Made by a program: the position numbers and the translations under genes. Below the pieces are notes generated by a model that was not told the DNA's origin, did no database searches, and worked only from the letters and a program-made list of their open reading frames with translations. Shown piece by piece: positions 1-7,711 of a DNA stretch of 15,346 nt. The first letter of the stretch is position 1. Each line of letters opens with the position of its first letter. Source of the stretch: Bacteroidales bacterium. Its GTDB lineage: Bacteria > Bacteroidota > Bacteroidia > Bacteroidales > UBA3824. The stretch covers positions 1 to 15,346 of the forward strand of contig JAEDDH010000040.1 in the NCBI GenBank assembly GCA_016293845.1. Direction: 5' to 3'.

Positions 1-346
1 CACGAAGCTCATCGTTTTCTTTTTCTATATCAATCAACGCTTGATCGAGAATAGTACCGATCTTTTCGTCTTTTACAAATTGCTTTATGTAACCCCAACG
101 GGCGGTTTCGGGAATCCAGAAGACATTATCTTCGGCGTATGCGTCTTTTTCTTCTTCAAAACCGTCGCCTTCGGCAACTAATTGCTTATATTTTGCATCG
201 AAACGGTCGGAAACGTACTTGAGAAAAATGAGCCCGAGAACCATTTTCATATAGTCGTGCGGCATAACCGCACCGATAAGTTTATCTGCCGCAGCGTAAA
301 GTGTTTTTTCAAGAGATTGAAGTTTTTCGACCTTTTCTTTAGCCAT
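1..346 (-). CDS. hsdM: Type I restriction-modification DNA methyltransferase (HsdM), N-terminal part, runs off the left edge
   Basis: The first 115 codons of a gene that continues beyond base 1. The protein begins MAKEKVEKLQSLEKTLYAAA and goes on with DKLIGAVMPHDYMKMVLG and LIFLKYVSDRFDAKY. This is the typical N-terminal helical domain of HsdM proteins (pattern AADKLxG...Y..vvLgLiFLKYvSD). HsdM is the adenine methyltransferase subunit of type I restriction-modification complexes and works with HsdS (specificity) and HsdR (translocase/nuclease). The SAM-binding and NPPY motifs would lie outside the window. The start at 346 follows a GGGAG ribosome binding site six bases upstream and a strong promoter at 401-429. 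hsdS and hsdR are not visible but may lie further left. Whether the system belongs to the same mobile element cannot be decided from this end alone. The family call is firm. Confidence 0.87.
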   Translation of the reverse strand, partial: MAKEKVEKLQSLEKTLYAAADKLIGAVMPHDYMKMVLGLIFLKYVSDRFDAKYKQLVAEGDGFEEEKDAYAEDNVFWIPETARWGYIKQFVKDEKIGTILDQALIDIEKENDELR

Positions 347-400
347 AAAATGCTCTCCCGCTTCCTGATAGTAAAAACTATAGGAACATATTTTAGGAGT

Positions 401-429
401 ATTATACCATAAATCTTAAGAAAAATCAA
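401..429 (-). promoter_or_regulatory. Sigma-A type promoter for hsdM
   Basis: On the minus strand a TTGATT -35 box (424-429) and a perfect TATAAT -10 box (401-406) are separated by 17 bases. The leader to the hsdM start is about 50 bases. It contains a short inverted repeat, ATAGT-AAAA-ACTAT (368-381), that could be an operator or a weak hairpin. Confidence 0.7.
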
Positions 430-536
430 TGTGTATTGCGCGTCACAGCCCAACTAATTACAAAATAATACAATACCCCTTTTTACCCCACCTAAAACCA
501 TTCTTCACCCCTCCCCAAATTTCCTTTAAGAGATTA

Positions 537-597
537 CGGCGTGTGCTTGTCTTTGAACAAGTGGCGTCGCTTCGCTCCGCCAGACAAGCACACGCCG
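537..597. repeat. Perfect 16-bp inverted repeat (long hairpin) in the gene-free stretch 430-740
   Basis: CGGCGTGTGCTTGTCT (537-552) is followed by its exact reverse complement (582-597). The 29-base loop contains a second small stem (GGCG...CGCC). There is no T-run on either side, so it does not look like a terminator. It lies just beyond the 3' end of the rolling-circle rep gene and before the hsdM promoter, which is where a nicking origin or a filamentous-phage packaging hairpin could sit. It could also be a dispersed palindromic repeat. The rest of 430-740 holds no convincing gene. It includes a C-rich plus-strand tract (476-516), G-rich on the minus strand. The repeat itself is certain, its role is inference. 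Confidence 0.9.
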
Positions 598-740
598 ATG
601 CAACTGAACTCGACTCACTATACTCGGAAAATAAAAGCGCGTCTAAGGGCGATGCTGCCGCTACACCGCTTGCAGTCATGCGCCCGTTTTTCGACTTGCG
701 GTTTTTTCATTTTTAAGCCTTGTATTACGCTTATTTCCCT

Positions 741-1751
741 TCAGTTTACTTTTCGGAGTTTGCTTATTGTTTCAGCCGAAACTTCGCCGATATATTCGCC
801 TTCGTTCCAACAAGAAAAATCGTCAAAAAGAAGCAACTTTTTATCCTCGATTCCTATTGTGGCGGCAACGTCTTTGTCCATAATATCGGATATGAAAAAC
901 TGCGGTAGCCCTTTTGAGTACACGAGTTTTTCCCCGGTCTTTTCAAGGTACTTGATAATATACTGCATCATCTCTCCGAGATCAAGTTTTGAGTTGATCG
1001 CAACGAAGTCACTTCTACCGAAACGAGAGTTAAAGTCTATGTTTTGATATGTTATCTGCCGTTTGTGTGTATTTAGGTTATAATCTTCGATCGGCACAAG
1101 TTCTCTCATCGTGCCGTCCGGGATATAAAATATACCGTGAAAGTGCAACCTGTTTTTCTCCGGCGATCGTTCCCAAACACCTATATATTTCCAGCCTTTT
1201 CTGTAACACAAATTGCGAAGATAATTTTTCAATTTTCGCCGAAAAGTCTCCTCGGTATGCAAGGCAGAATCATACGTAAAAGTGCAAAAATAGTTGAAGT
1301 TTTGCAGGTTAATTTTTCGCCACATCCGCACTTTTCTTGCTACCAAATTCCGCTGTTTTCGTTCAAGGTTTTTTACAACGTATTCCTCGGCTTGTTCGTC
1401 TGTTTCAAAGTATGGCAGCATCTCCTTTTTGATATAATTTTTGCGCATGCCTTTTGGCATACTTTGGCTTTGAAGATACAACTCCTCAAAGTATTCTTTT
1501 TTGGTAACGGAGCGTTTTGACGGTTCCGAAACTTTGGGTTGCTCTACGGCTAAATCTTTGGATTCGCTTGTTCCTTCATAAGTCGCTTCAGGTTCAGCCG
1601 TGGGGAAGGATTCACTTGCCCTTTTATCCTTTTCTTCAACGACAATAATTTCTTCGGGCGGAGTGGTCCTTGGTTTTGTCTTTCTGGTCGTATGCGGAAT
1701 CGCTATGTAATGCGAGCCGTCGCAATAGACCTTTGCCTCTTGATATGGCAT
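741..1751 (-). CDS. Rolling-circle replication initiator, HUH endonuclease (Rep)
   Basis: A 336-aa protein. Residues 1 to about 100 are a Pro/Glu/Ser-rich, probably disordered leader. The catalytic part has motif I-like FCTFTYD (about 155-161), the metal-binding HUH motif in RLHFHGIFYIP (His-Phe-His, about 203-205) and a tyrosine motif YIIKY (about 264-268). HUH Rep proteins nick one strand at an origin, stay linked through tyrosine and start rolling-circle replication. The family serves small plasmids, inoviruses and microviruses. A single-tyrosine YxxKY motif suits an inovirus, plasmid or CRESS-like Rep. I chose ATG 1751 rather than the GTG at 1757 because the GTG lies inside the AAGGAGG ribosome binding site (1757-1763), while the ATG has a five-base spacing. 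The gene is last in a long minus-strand run, 41 bases after the ATPase gene. Confidence 0.82.
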   Translation of the reverse strand: MPYQEAKVYCDGSHYIAIPHTTRKTKPRTTPPEEIIVVEEKDKRASESFPTAEPEATYEGTSESKDLAVEQPKVSEPSKRSVTKKEYFEELYLQSQSMPKGMRKNYIKKEMLPYFETDEQAEEYVVKNLERKQRNLVARKVRMWRKINLQNFNYFCTFTYDSALHTEETFRRKLKNYLRNLCYRKGWKYIGVWERSPEKNRLHFHGIFYIPDGTMRELVPIEDYNLNTHKRQITYQNIDFNSRFGRSDFVAINSKLDLGEMMQYIIKYLEKTGEKLVYSKGLPQFFISDIMDKDVAATIGIEDKKLLLFDDFSCWNEGEYIGEVSAETISKLRKVN

Positions 1752-1792
1752 ATACACCTCCTTGTGCTTGACAAGAGATACCGATTGCCATT

Positions 1793-3931
1793 CTATTCAT
1801 TGTCCGCAGAACTTTCTTTTGAATCGGTATTCTTGTACAATGCGTTAATGAAATAACTGTTCTGCATTTTCAATTCGTCAACCGTCGCTTTTTCTGTTTC
1901 GTATTCAAGGTAATCTCCCAAACCAACACCGGCTTTCCTTGCAAGGTCATTGAAATAGTCCGAGAAACAGTCCGTCGAGAATCTCCGACTATAAATCTTT
2001 TTGTTCATAACGTAATACTTCTTCTTTTCCGCTTTTCCGTCCATAGTGCCGCGCTCCTTTTCAATATTCGAGATACTGAATCCGTAAGTGTTGTAAATCT
2101 TCACGTTCCGCCTATATATTGCTGCCGTAATTTGTTTGAGCAAGTAAATGAATAGGGTGTTATCCCCTCTGATAAACCTGAAGTTATAATAGAGTTTCAT
2201 AAACCGTCCAAACAGCCATTCGTTTATCATATCCTCGATTGTGAAGAACGGAAGCGCAAGACGCTTATTGCCGGAAGACACGATATGAACAATGTCACAG
2301 AGATCTCTTGCGTCTGCGCCCCACGACGTCGGGCGTTGCTCATCGGCAAAGACTTTCACAAAAGGATAATTGTCAACTGTTGCACTGTGGCGACACATTT
2401 TAAGCCAAAAGTTGAACAGATCGTTCTTTTGATTGGTTTCTTCCGTGCCCTTCTTGACTTCTTTCAGTTCCAGATTGTTGCCGCGTTCCTTGCCAACCTC
2501 GGTAATAGACACAACGCCAAACTCAAAACTTCCTGCGTTCGGGTTGTTTTCAATCACCTTTTTCCCAAGTCGCAAAACATCAAAGTCTAAAATGTGAGCG
2601 TGGCGAGACGGACGTTCTTCCTTTCTGAAGAAATCGTTGGACCACATGGGAAAGTTGCCCTCGTCTATCAGCAAATTATCTTCGCGGATTGAATAGTTGG
2701 ACACCAACAAGCTGCTTTGGATAACGTAGATGAAATAGAGTTGCGCATAGGTCGAAAGCACGTCGAATATGTAACTTGTCTTTAGTCCGTCTGTGTAGTA
2801 AAGCCCATACCTACAACTGTCATATCCAAAGAGTTGCCAAGCATCGTTGTGGTGCTTTTCGTATCTTTGCCGTTTCAAATTCACCCACTCTTTTATGGTG
2901 GCGAGATTGTAAACAACACCGTGTTCCATACACTTTCTAAGCTCCATTTCAAAAGCAATCCATCCGAAGTTGGGAAACTTCATATCCGTCTTTTGCAACT
3001 TGTCATAGGCAACGGAACGGAACATAACTTCTTGCGAAAGAGCCATATCCGTAATGATTGTGGTTTTCTTTTTACCCATACTTCCGCACGTCATCGAAAC
3101 AATGGGTAGGTCGTTTATAAAACCCCTGTTGGACATCTCCATTCGTCTGAGTTTTGCAAGCGCGAGATTTTTTCTCCAATGCTCGAAACCAAGCCACGCA
3201 ACGATACAAATTGCCCAAAAGGGGACATATCTTACTATCACCTGCAAGTCCATAACAACCTTGACAAATTGCACGTAGAACGAGCCGAAATCGAAGGTTA
3301 CAGCAAAGTAAAAATAGTAGGCGAAAAAGGCGATTATTATGCTTGCGATATTGAGATTGAAAGCCCACAAAACAAGCCAAACAATCCATATTGCAGAATG
3401 CTGTTTCACATACTCATAATACTGCTTCAAAAAGTCTCGTATCGGCACGTAAGAATAGAGTGTAATCTTCTTATAGATTTTCAGTGGAAGGGTGTCTTGG
3501 TTGTGCTTTGTATTTGGCTTATTATAGAAGGTTTTGACCGCCATAAACAATGCCAGCAAACAAGGCAAAATCAGCAATATTATCTTTGAAAAACCGCCTG
3601 CCTTTTCACCCGTGAATTTGAGCCATGCAAGGAAGTTTTCTTTGCTGGCGAAGGTTTTCCAAAAGACTATGAAATTTGCCTTGAACGTCTCAAAATTCTC
3701 GGGCAATAACAAGTCCCATTTAATCACCTTAGAGAACTCGGAAACAGCAGGTTTTTCGCTTGCCGGCAAGTCGAATATTTTACAGAAATAGTATTTTATA
3801 CTGCCAAATAGGTCGGTTAAAGCCTCGATACCGCGCAAATATGACAATCTGAACACAAACGCTCCAAGCAAAACAAACGCCACGGTAAGTGCTATTGTGA
3901 GCGCAATATTAAGCCGTTTTTGCCATTTCAT
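1793..3931 (-). CDS. Membrane-anchored Zot/pI-like morphogenesis ATPase of inovirus type
   Basis: A 712-aa protein. Hydrophobic segments lie near residues 8-27, 117-132, 181-210 and 233-247. They are followed by an ATPase region with a degenerate Walker A, GSMGKKKTT (from about 283), and a Walker B, NLLIDEGNFPMW (DE at about 423-424). The P-loop has the spacing of the filamentous-phage form GxxGxGKT, with Lys at the third Gly. The LLIDE-x-x-x-x-W pattern resembles the LDE...W segment of Zot/pI. A later segment, ADEQRPTSWGADARDLCD, could be a sensor region. pI/Zot ATPases drive virion assembly and export at the inner membrane. In phage Ff the ATPase precedes the single span, whereas here four spans precede it. 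An earlier in-frame ATG at 3952 is rejected. ATG 3931 has GGAGGT five bases upstream (3937-3942), inside the end of the 47-aa gene. Coupling protein or another FtsK/HerA-type ATPase is the alternative. Confidence 0.68.
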   Translation of the reverse strand: MKWQKRLNIALTIALTVAFVLLGAFVFRLSYLRGIEALTDLFGSIKYYFCKIFDLPASEKPAVSEFSKVIKWDLLLPENFETFKANFIVFWKTFASKENFLAWLKFTGEKAGGFSKIILLILPCLLALFMAVKTFYNKPNTKHNQDTLPLKIYKKITLYSYVPIRDFLKQYYEYVKQHSAIWIVWLVLWAFNLNIASIIIAFFAYYFYFAVTFDFGSFYVQFVKVVMDLQVIVRYVPFWAICIVAWLGFEHWRKNLALAKLRRMEMSNRGFINDLPIVSMTCGSMGKKKTTIITDMALSQEVMFRSVAYDKLQKTDMKFPNFGWIAFEMELRKCMEHGVVYNLATIKEWVNLKRQRYEKHHNDAWQLFGYDSCRYGLYYTDGLKTSYIFDVLSTYAQLYFIYVIQSSLLVSNYSIREDNLLIDEGNFPMWSNDFFRKEERPSRHAHILDFDVLRLGKKVIENNPNAGSFEFGVVSITEVGKERGNNLELKEVKKGTEETNQKNDLFNFWLKMCRHSATVDNYPFVKVFADEQRPTSWGADARDLCDIVHIVSSGNKRLALPFFTIEDMINEWLFGRFMKLYYNFRFIRGDNTLFIYLLKQITAAIYRRNVKIYNTYGFSISNIEKERGTMDGKAEKKKYYVMNKKIYSRRFSTDCFSDYFNDLARKAGVGLGDYLEYETEKATVDELKMQNSYFINALYKNTDSKESSADNE

Positions 3932-4052
3932 GCAGCACCTCCGAAATCGCATTTTCGGGCGGTATTTGCTTTGCCGTATAAACGATATAACTGACCGCCA
4001 GAATGGTTATGAATAGCAGTAAAACCGCTATGATTCTTTTTAGTGTTTTCAT
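3909..4052 (-). CDS. Small single-span membrane protein (47 aa)
   Basis: The protein starts MKTLKRIIAVLLLFITILAV, has one transmembrane segment at about 6-26 and ends with a short hydrophilic tail (QIPPENAISEVLHEMAKTA). AGGAGA lies eight bases before the ATG (4061-4066), and the 3' end overlaps the start of the ATPase gene by 23 bases, suggesting translational coupling. In Ff-type phages a small membrane virion protein (pVI) sits between the adsorption protein gene III and the ATPase gene I. This protein has that position and size class. That parallel is inference, since there is no sequence motif. It could instead be a coat subunit or an assembly accessory. Confidence 0.6.
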   Translation of the reverse strand: MKTLKRIIAVLLLFITILAVSYIVYTAKQIPPENAISEVLHEMAKTA

Positions 4053-4086
4053 ATTGAAATTCTCCTGTTTTTTATAGATAAAATTA

Positions 4087-4116
4087 ACGCCGACGAACCA
4101 TACGATCCGCCGGCGT
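4087..4116 (-). terminator. Possible weak terminator or attenuator hairpin before the 47-aa/ATPase genes
   Basis: ACGCCG (4087-4092) and CGGCGT (4111-4116) form a six-pair stem that can extend inward with additional pairs. On the minus strand it is followed by TAATTTTAT, a weak U-tract, just after the stop of the 475-aa gene. It could reduce transcription of the assembly ATPase and Rep relative to the upstream surface proteins. The stem is clear, its efficiency is not. Confidence 0.45.
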
Positions 4117-4130
4117 CTTTTCGTTAGATT

Positions 4131-5558
4131 TTACTTTCCGCTTGTGTTCCACCGGTCGGCAAATTCTTTCCTGACACGCTTCTCGGCACGCCGTCGTTTC
4201 GTGGATTTTACAGCCGCCGAAATACCTTTGAACGGCAGCGAAATTATCCATACGATTGCTTGCAGAACATACGGCAAAATCGGGGCGAGAAGTATGATTA
4301 AAAGTATGAGCATCAAGAGATACAAAATCATCTTTCCGCGCTTATTCAGACTTATGTCGATGTCCGTTTCGTTGGACGGATCTTTGCTGCCCGATTGCTT
4401 GTTGTCTATAACGCCCAAGTTGTAGGTTATGCCGTCCGTTTCAAACTTCAATCGAAGTATGGTTACGTCTCCCACAATGGTGGAAAAAGTTCCGTAAGAG
4501 CCTTGTCCCGACCAGAGCGAATAGTCCGTTTCCGCAAAACGAAGAACCCATTTTTTGCTTTGAAGTTCAGCTAGTGCAGAATCCGTCAATTTCGATGAAA
4601 TCTTCACGTCGATTATCGCGCCCGAAAAGATTTGCTCGCGATCTTCGCTTTTTATAAAGTCATCAACAGTCTGGATTCTATCCCATTTATACGTTCCCGC
4701 AAACCAACCGCTGCCGGTATGTTCGACTTTATCGGTGTATTTGAGATAAGCATATTTGTCGGCTTTCTCGCCGAACGTTTCGTTTTCTCCGACAAATGCC
4801 GCCCACGATGAAGAATATTCCTGCGTTGTGTAATACACGTCGGCTTCAAGAAGTTTGTCCATAGGCTTATTAGTATTGAACGCCACGAAATGGCTGTCGC
4901 AAGCACCGACATAGAGTTGGAATCCATCGGGGTATCTGACAAATCCCACGAATTTGTCCGTAACAACGATTGTTTCGATGTCCACGCAATTGACGTATGG
5001 CTTACCATTGATTTCGCCAAAGGTATATTGCTTTGAAGTATCGTAATTCACCTCGGTTATCGTATTGCCACCCGTCGCTTGCTCATCGATGCTCTCGTCA
5101 AACGGTCGATATATCGAACTTATGGCATAGTGTCTCACCGCATCCGATTTCACGGCCAAATCTTTGACTTTATACTTGTAAAACACTCCGTCGGAGTTGA
5201 GATACTCCAACTTATAGTTTGTAAAACTAATTGAGTCGTTAATTGTGGTCGAGATATTGATTGAGGACGCTCTCAAGTTTTTGTCCTTACCGCTTGGCTG
5301 ATAGACGTACACAAACAGTTCTTTGTCAACGCTCTCGGCAAGTTGAATGATTTTCAACGAATAATCGGTTGCGCTCGCGGGGTAATGGCCCGCGTCAAAA
5401 GATTTGTCCTTTTTCAAATCGTCCAAAACGCCCGAGTAGGTTTCGCTTTCCTGAGCATAAGCAATGACGGGCGTCTGCACCGTGAAGTACACAGTGCAGA
5501 ACACCATAATGAAAGCGAGCAGAAAAGCGATCCCTCTCGTTCTCATTTTTTTCGTCAT
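4131..5558 (-). CDS. Secreted, C-terminally membrane-anchored protein; candidate adsorption/minor coat protein
   Basis: A 475-aa protein. The N-terminus is a signal peptide: basic MTKKMRTRG, a hydrophobic core and a likely cleavage after AYA (33-35). A large soluble domain of about 370 residues follows, rich in Tyr, Asp and Ser, with no motif I recognise. Two adjacent hydrophobic stretches (about 410-441) and a strongly basic tail (KSTKRRRAEKRVRKEF) close the protein. Signal peptide, big extracellular domain, C-terminal anchor and basic cytoplasmic end is the topology of the filamentous-phage adsorption protein pIII. The gene also lies upstream of a small membrane protein and the Zot-like ATPase, as gene III does. 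Function is inferred from topology and order only. The start overlaps the stop of the 195-aa gene (ATGA), with GGCGGTGA upstream; a second ATG lies four codons in. Confidence 0.72.
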   Translation of the reverse strand: MTKKMRTRGIAFLLAFIMVFCTVYFTVQTPVIAYAQESETYSGVLDDLKKDKSFDAGHYPASATDYSLKIIQLAESVDKELFVYVYQPSGKDKNLRASSINISTTINDSISFTNYKLEYLNSDGVFYKYKVKDLAVKSDAVRHYAISSIYRPFDESIDEQATGGNTITEVNYDTSKQYTFGEINGKPYVNCVDIETIVVTDKFVGFVRYPDGFQLYVGACDSHFVAFNTNKPMDKLLEADVYYTTQEYSSSWAAFVGENETFGEKADKYAYLKYTDKVEHTGSGWFAGTYKWDRIQTVDDFIKSEDREQIFSGAIIDVKISSKLTDSALAELQSKKWVLRFAETDYSLWSGQGSYGTFSTIVGDVTILRLKFETDGITYNLGVIDNKQSGSKDPSNETDIDISLNKRGKMILYLLMLILLIILLAPILPYVLQAIVWIISLPFKGISAAVKSTKRRRAEKRVRKEFADRWNTSGK

Positions 5559-6142
5559 AGCTCGATCACCGCCTTGTCGAGCGTTACTCCGCTTACGCTA
5601 ATGGACAATCCAAAATGCAAATTTACGTTTGATTTCCCATCATACGACGTCAATATGAGTGTGAACATGTCGGGGTAGCCCTTTCCTGTGCAATCGCTGA
5701 TTTCCGAATCAGGATACAATGCCTTCAAAATGTCGGTCAAACCGCCTTTTGGCATAAGTTTTAAAGACTTTTCGGTCTTTTCGACCACAAACCCTTCCGC
5801 CAAATTCGTTTCGTCCGACAAATAGTGCGTTTCCCCGTCAACGACAAACTCCAAATTGCCTTCCGCATTTTTGTTGGGAACAATATTATAAGAAAAGTCT
5901 TTAGTTTCTTCCTTATTAAACGCCCCAAAGGTATATTTGACGTCAACCGACATAGGGCTTTCCGGAGTCAAAACGTATCCGCCGGACAAGTTCATAACAT
6001 CCTTGCCGTTTACGGTTGCATAAAACGTCTTAAATTCACTTTCAAAACCGTCTGTGAAATGTGCGCAAACGCCGATAGCCACTACAATAACCATTACGAT
6101 GAGTATGTAGGATACAATCCTACCTGCGTTGCTTTTCTTCAT
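5555..6142 (-). CDS. Membrane-anchored extracellular protein, unknown function (195 aa)
   Basis: I do not recognise a family. A short basic N-terminus (MKKSNAGR) is followed by one hydrophobic segment (about 9-28) and then a hydrophilic, beta-rich domain facing the outside. The anchor could also act as an uncleaved signal. AAGGGGTGA precedes the ATG. The gene lies 10 bases after the 370-aa gene and overlaps the 475-aa gene by four bases, so the three surface genes are very probably translated together. A virion tip or assembly component is a reasonable guess from context only. Confidence 0.7.
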   Translation of the reverse strand: MKKSNAGRIVSYILIVMVIVVAIGVCAHFTDGFESEFKTFYATVNGKDVMNLSGGYVLTPESPMSVDVKYTFGAFNKEETKDFSYNIVPNKNAEGNLEFVVDGETHYLSDETNLAEGFVVEKTEKSLKLMPKGGLTDILKALYPDSEISDCTGKGYPDMFTLILTSYDGKSNVNLHFGLSISVSGVTLDKAVIEL

Positions 6143-6152
6143 ACGTCACCCC

Positions 6153-7265
6153 TTATATGTAAAGGGTATCGTTTGAAAGAGAAACGCCGTTAACACCCGA
6201 AGTCGTGCGAACACAAAGAGTTTTGGTAAGACCGGTGTTTTGCTCGGTAACAGTCACAAGAACGTAAGGCACCCTGTTGTCCTGGTATCTCAAGAACGTT
6301 GACCTTGCGCCACCGCCACGGCCATAAGAGGCACCTTGTGTGGACGAATAAACGTCTTCTGCTATCACCTTCAACTTGCCGTTTTCAATCAAAAACTTGT
6401 TGTAAAACGCATAACTGCTTTGAACCTGCATGAAAGTGTAGATGTATTGATCCGAGTCCCAAAGGTCTGCAACGCACACTTCTTGCTCAACCTCGCTTGT
6501 TCCGGTGATTGTGCCGCTTGAGTCAAAAGTCTCTCGTTTAAGAACAAGCTTGCCATAAGAAACGCCCGAAATCTTATAGTTTGGGGTGAAACCTTTGCCG
6601 ACTACACCGAAATCGTTGTCAAAATTGATGTCGAACAAATATGTCTCACCGCTTTTCACTTCAACAATATCAACGTTCCATGCGTCATCGTGTTTGACTG
6701 TCGCACCTGTTACGATGATATCCATCTCGGAAGGATTGCCAACGTAGATAACCTTGCATTGCGCCGTGAAACCGCCGTCTCTCGTCTTTACGGTGATGAC
6801 AATCTCCGCTCCATCAAACGCTTTTTTGCAAACCACGGTTGCGGTTGCACTGCCGTCGGAATCGGGAGTAACGGTGACATAATCTGTGACGGTTTTGTCG
6901 TTGTTCGTTTCTTGATCAACCCATGCGACAGACCAATCTACCGCTTTGTTTTCTGCCTCGATAGGTGTAACTGTTGCGGTGAGTCTTATAGACACCGTGT
7001 GGCCGGGGTTTGCTTCGCGCGGTGTGGAAGACGCGGCAAACAACAATTTTGCGGGCATATTGTATGCAGTGGCAACGCTGTCGTTTACAACCAAAGAACC
7101 ATCTTCAAGTTCAACAACGGACGCAGGGTTTTTGTTTGCCTTGTCAGCCCTTACCGCAATCAAGATTGATGCGACGACACCTGCCATAAGCACGATAATG
7201 AGTGAGAACGCCACAATCCATTTGATGGTATCGGAGCGTTTGTGTTGATTAAATTCTTGATACAT
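6153..7265 (-). CDS. Type II membrane protein with bacterial Ig-like domain (370 aa)
   Basis: A 14-residue hydrophilic N-terminus is followed by one transmembrane segment (about 15-38). A Big-like beta domain follows (about 78-175), with VSIRLTATVTP, VDWSVAW, YVTVTPDSDGSATATVVC and GGFTAQCKVIY, the alternating strand pattern of bacterial Ig-like repeats. The C-terminal 190 residues are also beta-rich and contain a glycine-rich loop (SYGRGGGARS). Ig-like domains are common in surface adhesins and in phage proteins that touch the host. No enzyme motif is visible. Start: AAAAGGAG nine bases before the ATG. The gene follows a strong terminator (7295-7326), so its expression probably depends on read-through. 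A role as host-contact or virion protein is inferred. Confidence 0.72.
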   Translation of the reverse strand: MYQEFNQHKRSDTIKWIVAFSLIIVLMAGVVASILIAVRADKANKNPASVVELEDGSLVVNDSVATAYNMPAKLLFAASSTPREANPGHTVSIRLTATVTPIEAENKAVDWSVAWVDQETNNDKTVTDYVTVTPDSDGSATATVVCKKAFDGAEIVITVKTRDGGFTAQCKVIYVGNPSEMDIIVTGATVKHDDAWNVDIVEVKSGETYLFDINFDNDFGVVGKGFTPNYKISGVSYGKLVLKRETFDSSGTITGTSEVEQEVCVADLWDSDQYIYTFMQVQSSYAFYNKFLIENGKLKVIAEDVYSSTQGASYGRGGGARSTFLRYQDNRVPYVLVTVTEQNTGLTKTLCVRTTSGVNGVSLSNDTLYI

Positions 7266-7294
7266 AATCTTTTCTCCTTTTTTAGATTTGATGT

Positions 7295-7326
7295 AAAAAA
7301 CTACGGCTCACTTAGGCAAACCGTAG
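7295..7326 (-). terminator. Intrinsic terminator after the 86-aa/116-aa gene pair
   Basis: Minus strand: CTACGG (7321-7326) pairs with CCGTAG (7301-7306). The stem can extend by three pairs including G-U, and six U's follow directly (7295-7300). It lies 20 bases after the 116-aa gene stop and 30 before the 370-aa start. A terminator here would keep the two upstream small proteins abundant and the membrane proteins scarce. Confidence 0.78.
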
Positions 7327-7346
7327 CCTTTTACGGGAATTATGCT

Positions 7347-7697
7347 TTATCTCAAAAGCATATTGAGGAAGGTCTTGTCCGAAGTCCTTGCGGGCTTTAC
7401 GGGACATTCATACACTTCGCCGTCTTCGTCATAAGAACGAACAGCATAGGTGTTGCCCTTGACAATGTTTCCGTCCGCGCCTTTCATTTCAAATGGTTTC
7501 ACCACGAGTTCTGCTTGCATTGCATCTCCGAATACGACGTCAAGAACGTTGTAACCGCCTTTGTCGGTATCTTTGTTGGGTGGGACGATTTGGATGCGAA
7601 TATCTTTGCCTCGGACTACGCCTTTGATGAAATAACCGAAATAGGTTTTGCCATTGCTTTCAAAGGTTTCGCGTTCAACCATAATGTTATTAGCCAT
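7347..7697 (-). CDS. Small beta-rich cytoplasmic protein; candidate ssDNA-binding protein (116 aa)
   Basis: The sequence alternates short strands (KTYFGYFIKGVVRGKDIRI, YNVLDVVFGDAMQAELVVKP, KGNTYAVRSYDEDGEVYECP) with no signal peptide or membrane segment, compatible with a small OB-fold-like barrel. In rolling-circle and filamentous phages a protein of about 90-120 aa that coats single-stranded DNA (Ff pV) is made in large amounts from a gene upstream of the coat genes. The position, the strong AAGGAGGTG ribosome binding site seven bases before the ATG and the terminator just downstream all fit that role. There is no diagnostic motif, so the function is a guess. The gene is paired with the 86-aa gene, 14 bases upstream. 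Confidence 0.65.
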   Translation of the reverse strand: MANNIMVERETFESNGKTYFGYFIKGVVRGKDIRIQIVPPNKDTDKGGYNVLDVVFGDAMQAELVVKPFEMKGADGNIVKGNTYAVRSYDEDGEVYECPVKPARTSDKTFLNMLLR

Positions 7698-7711
7698 GCT
7701 TTTTCACCTCC

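Noticed and set aside
458..679. 73-codon minus-strand frame over the 16-bp hairpin, and plus-strand frames at 429-716 and 541-1047
   Set aside because: No ribosome binding site, composition dictated by the hairpin, and the longest runs antisense into the rep gene.
1793..3952. Longer starts for the ATPase (3952), LexA (12084), winged-helix regulator (9290), 88-aa protein (8687) and Rep (GTG 1757)
   Set aside because: In each case a start further downstream has a well-placed ribosome binding site, while the longer form has none or overlaps the ribosome binding site or the preceding gene.
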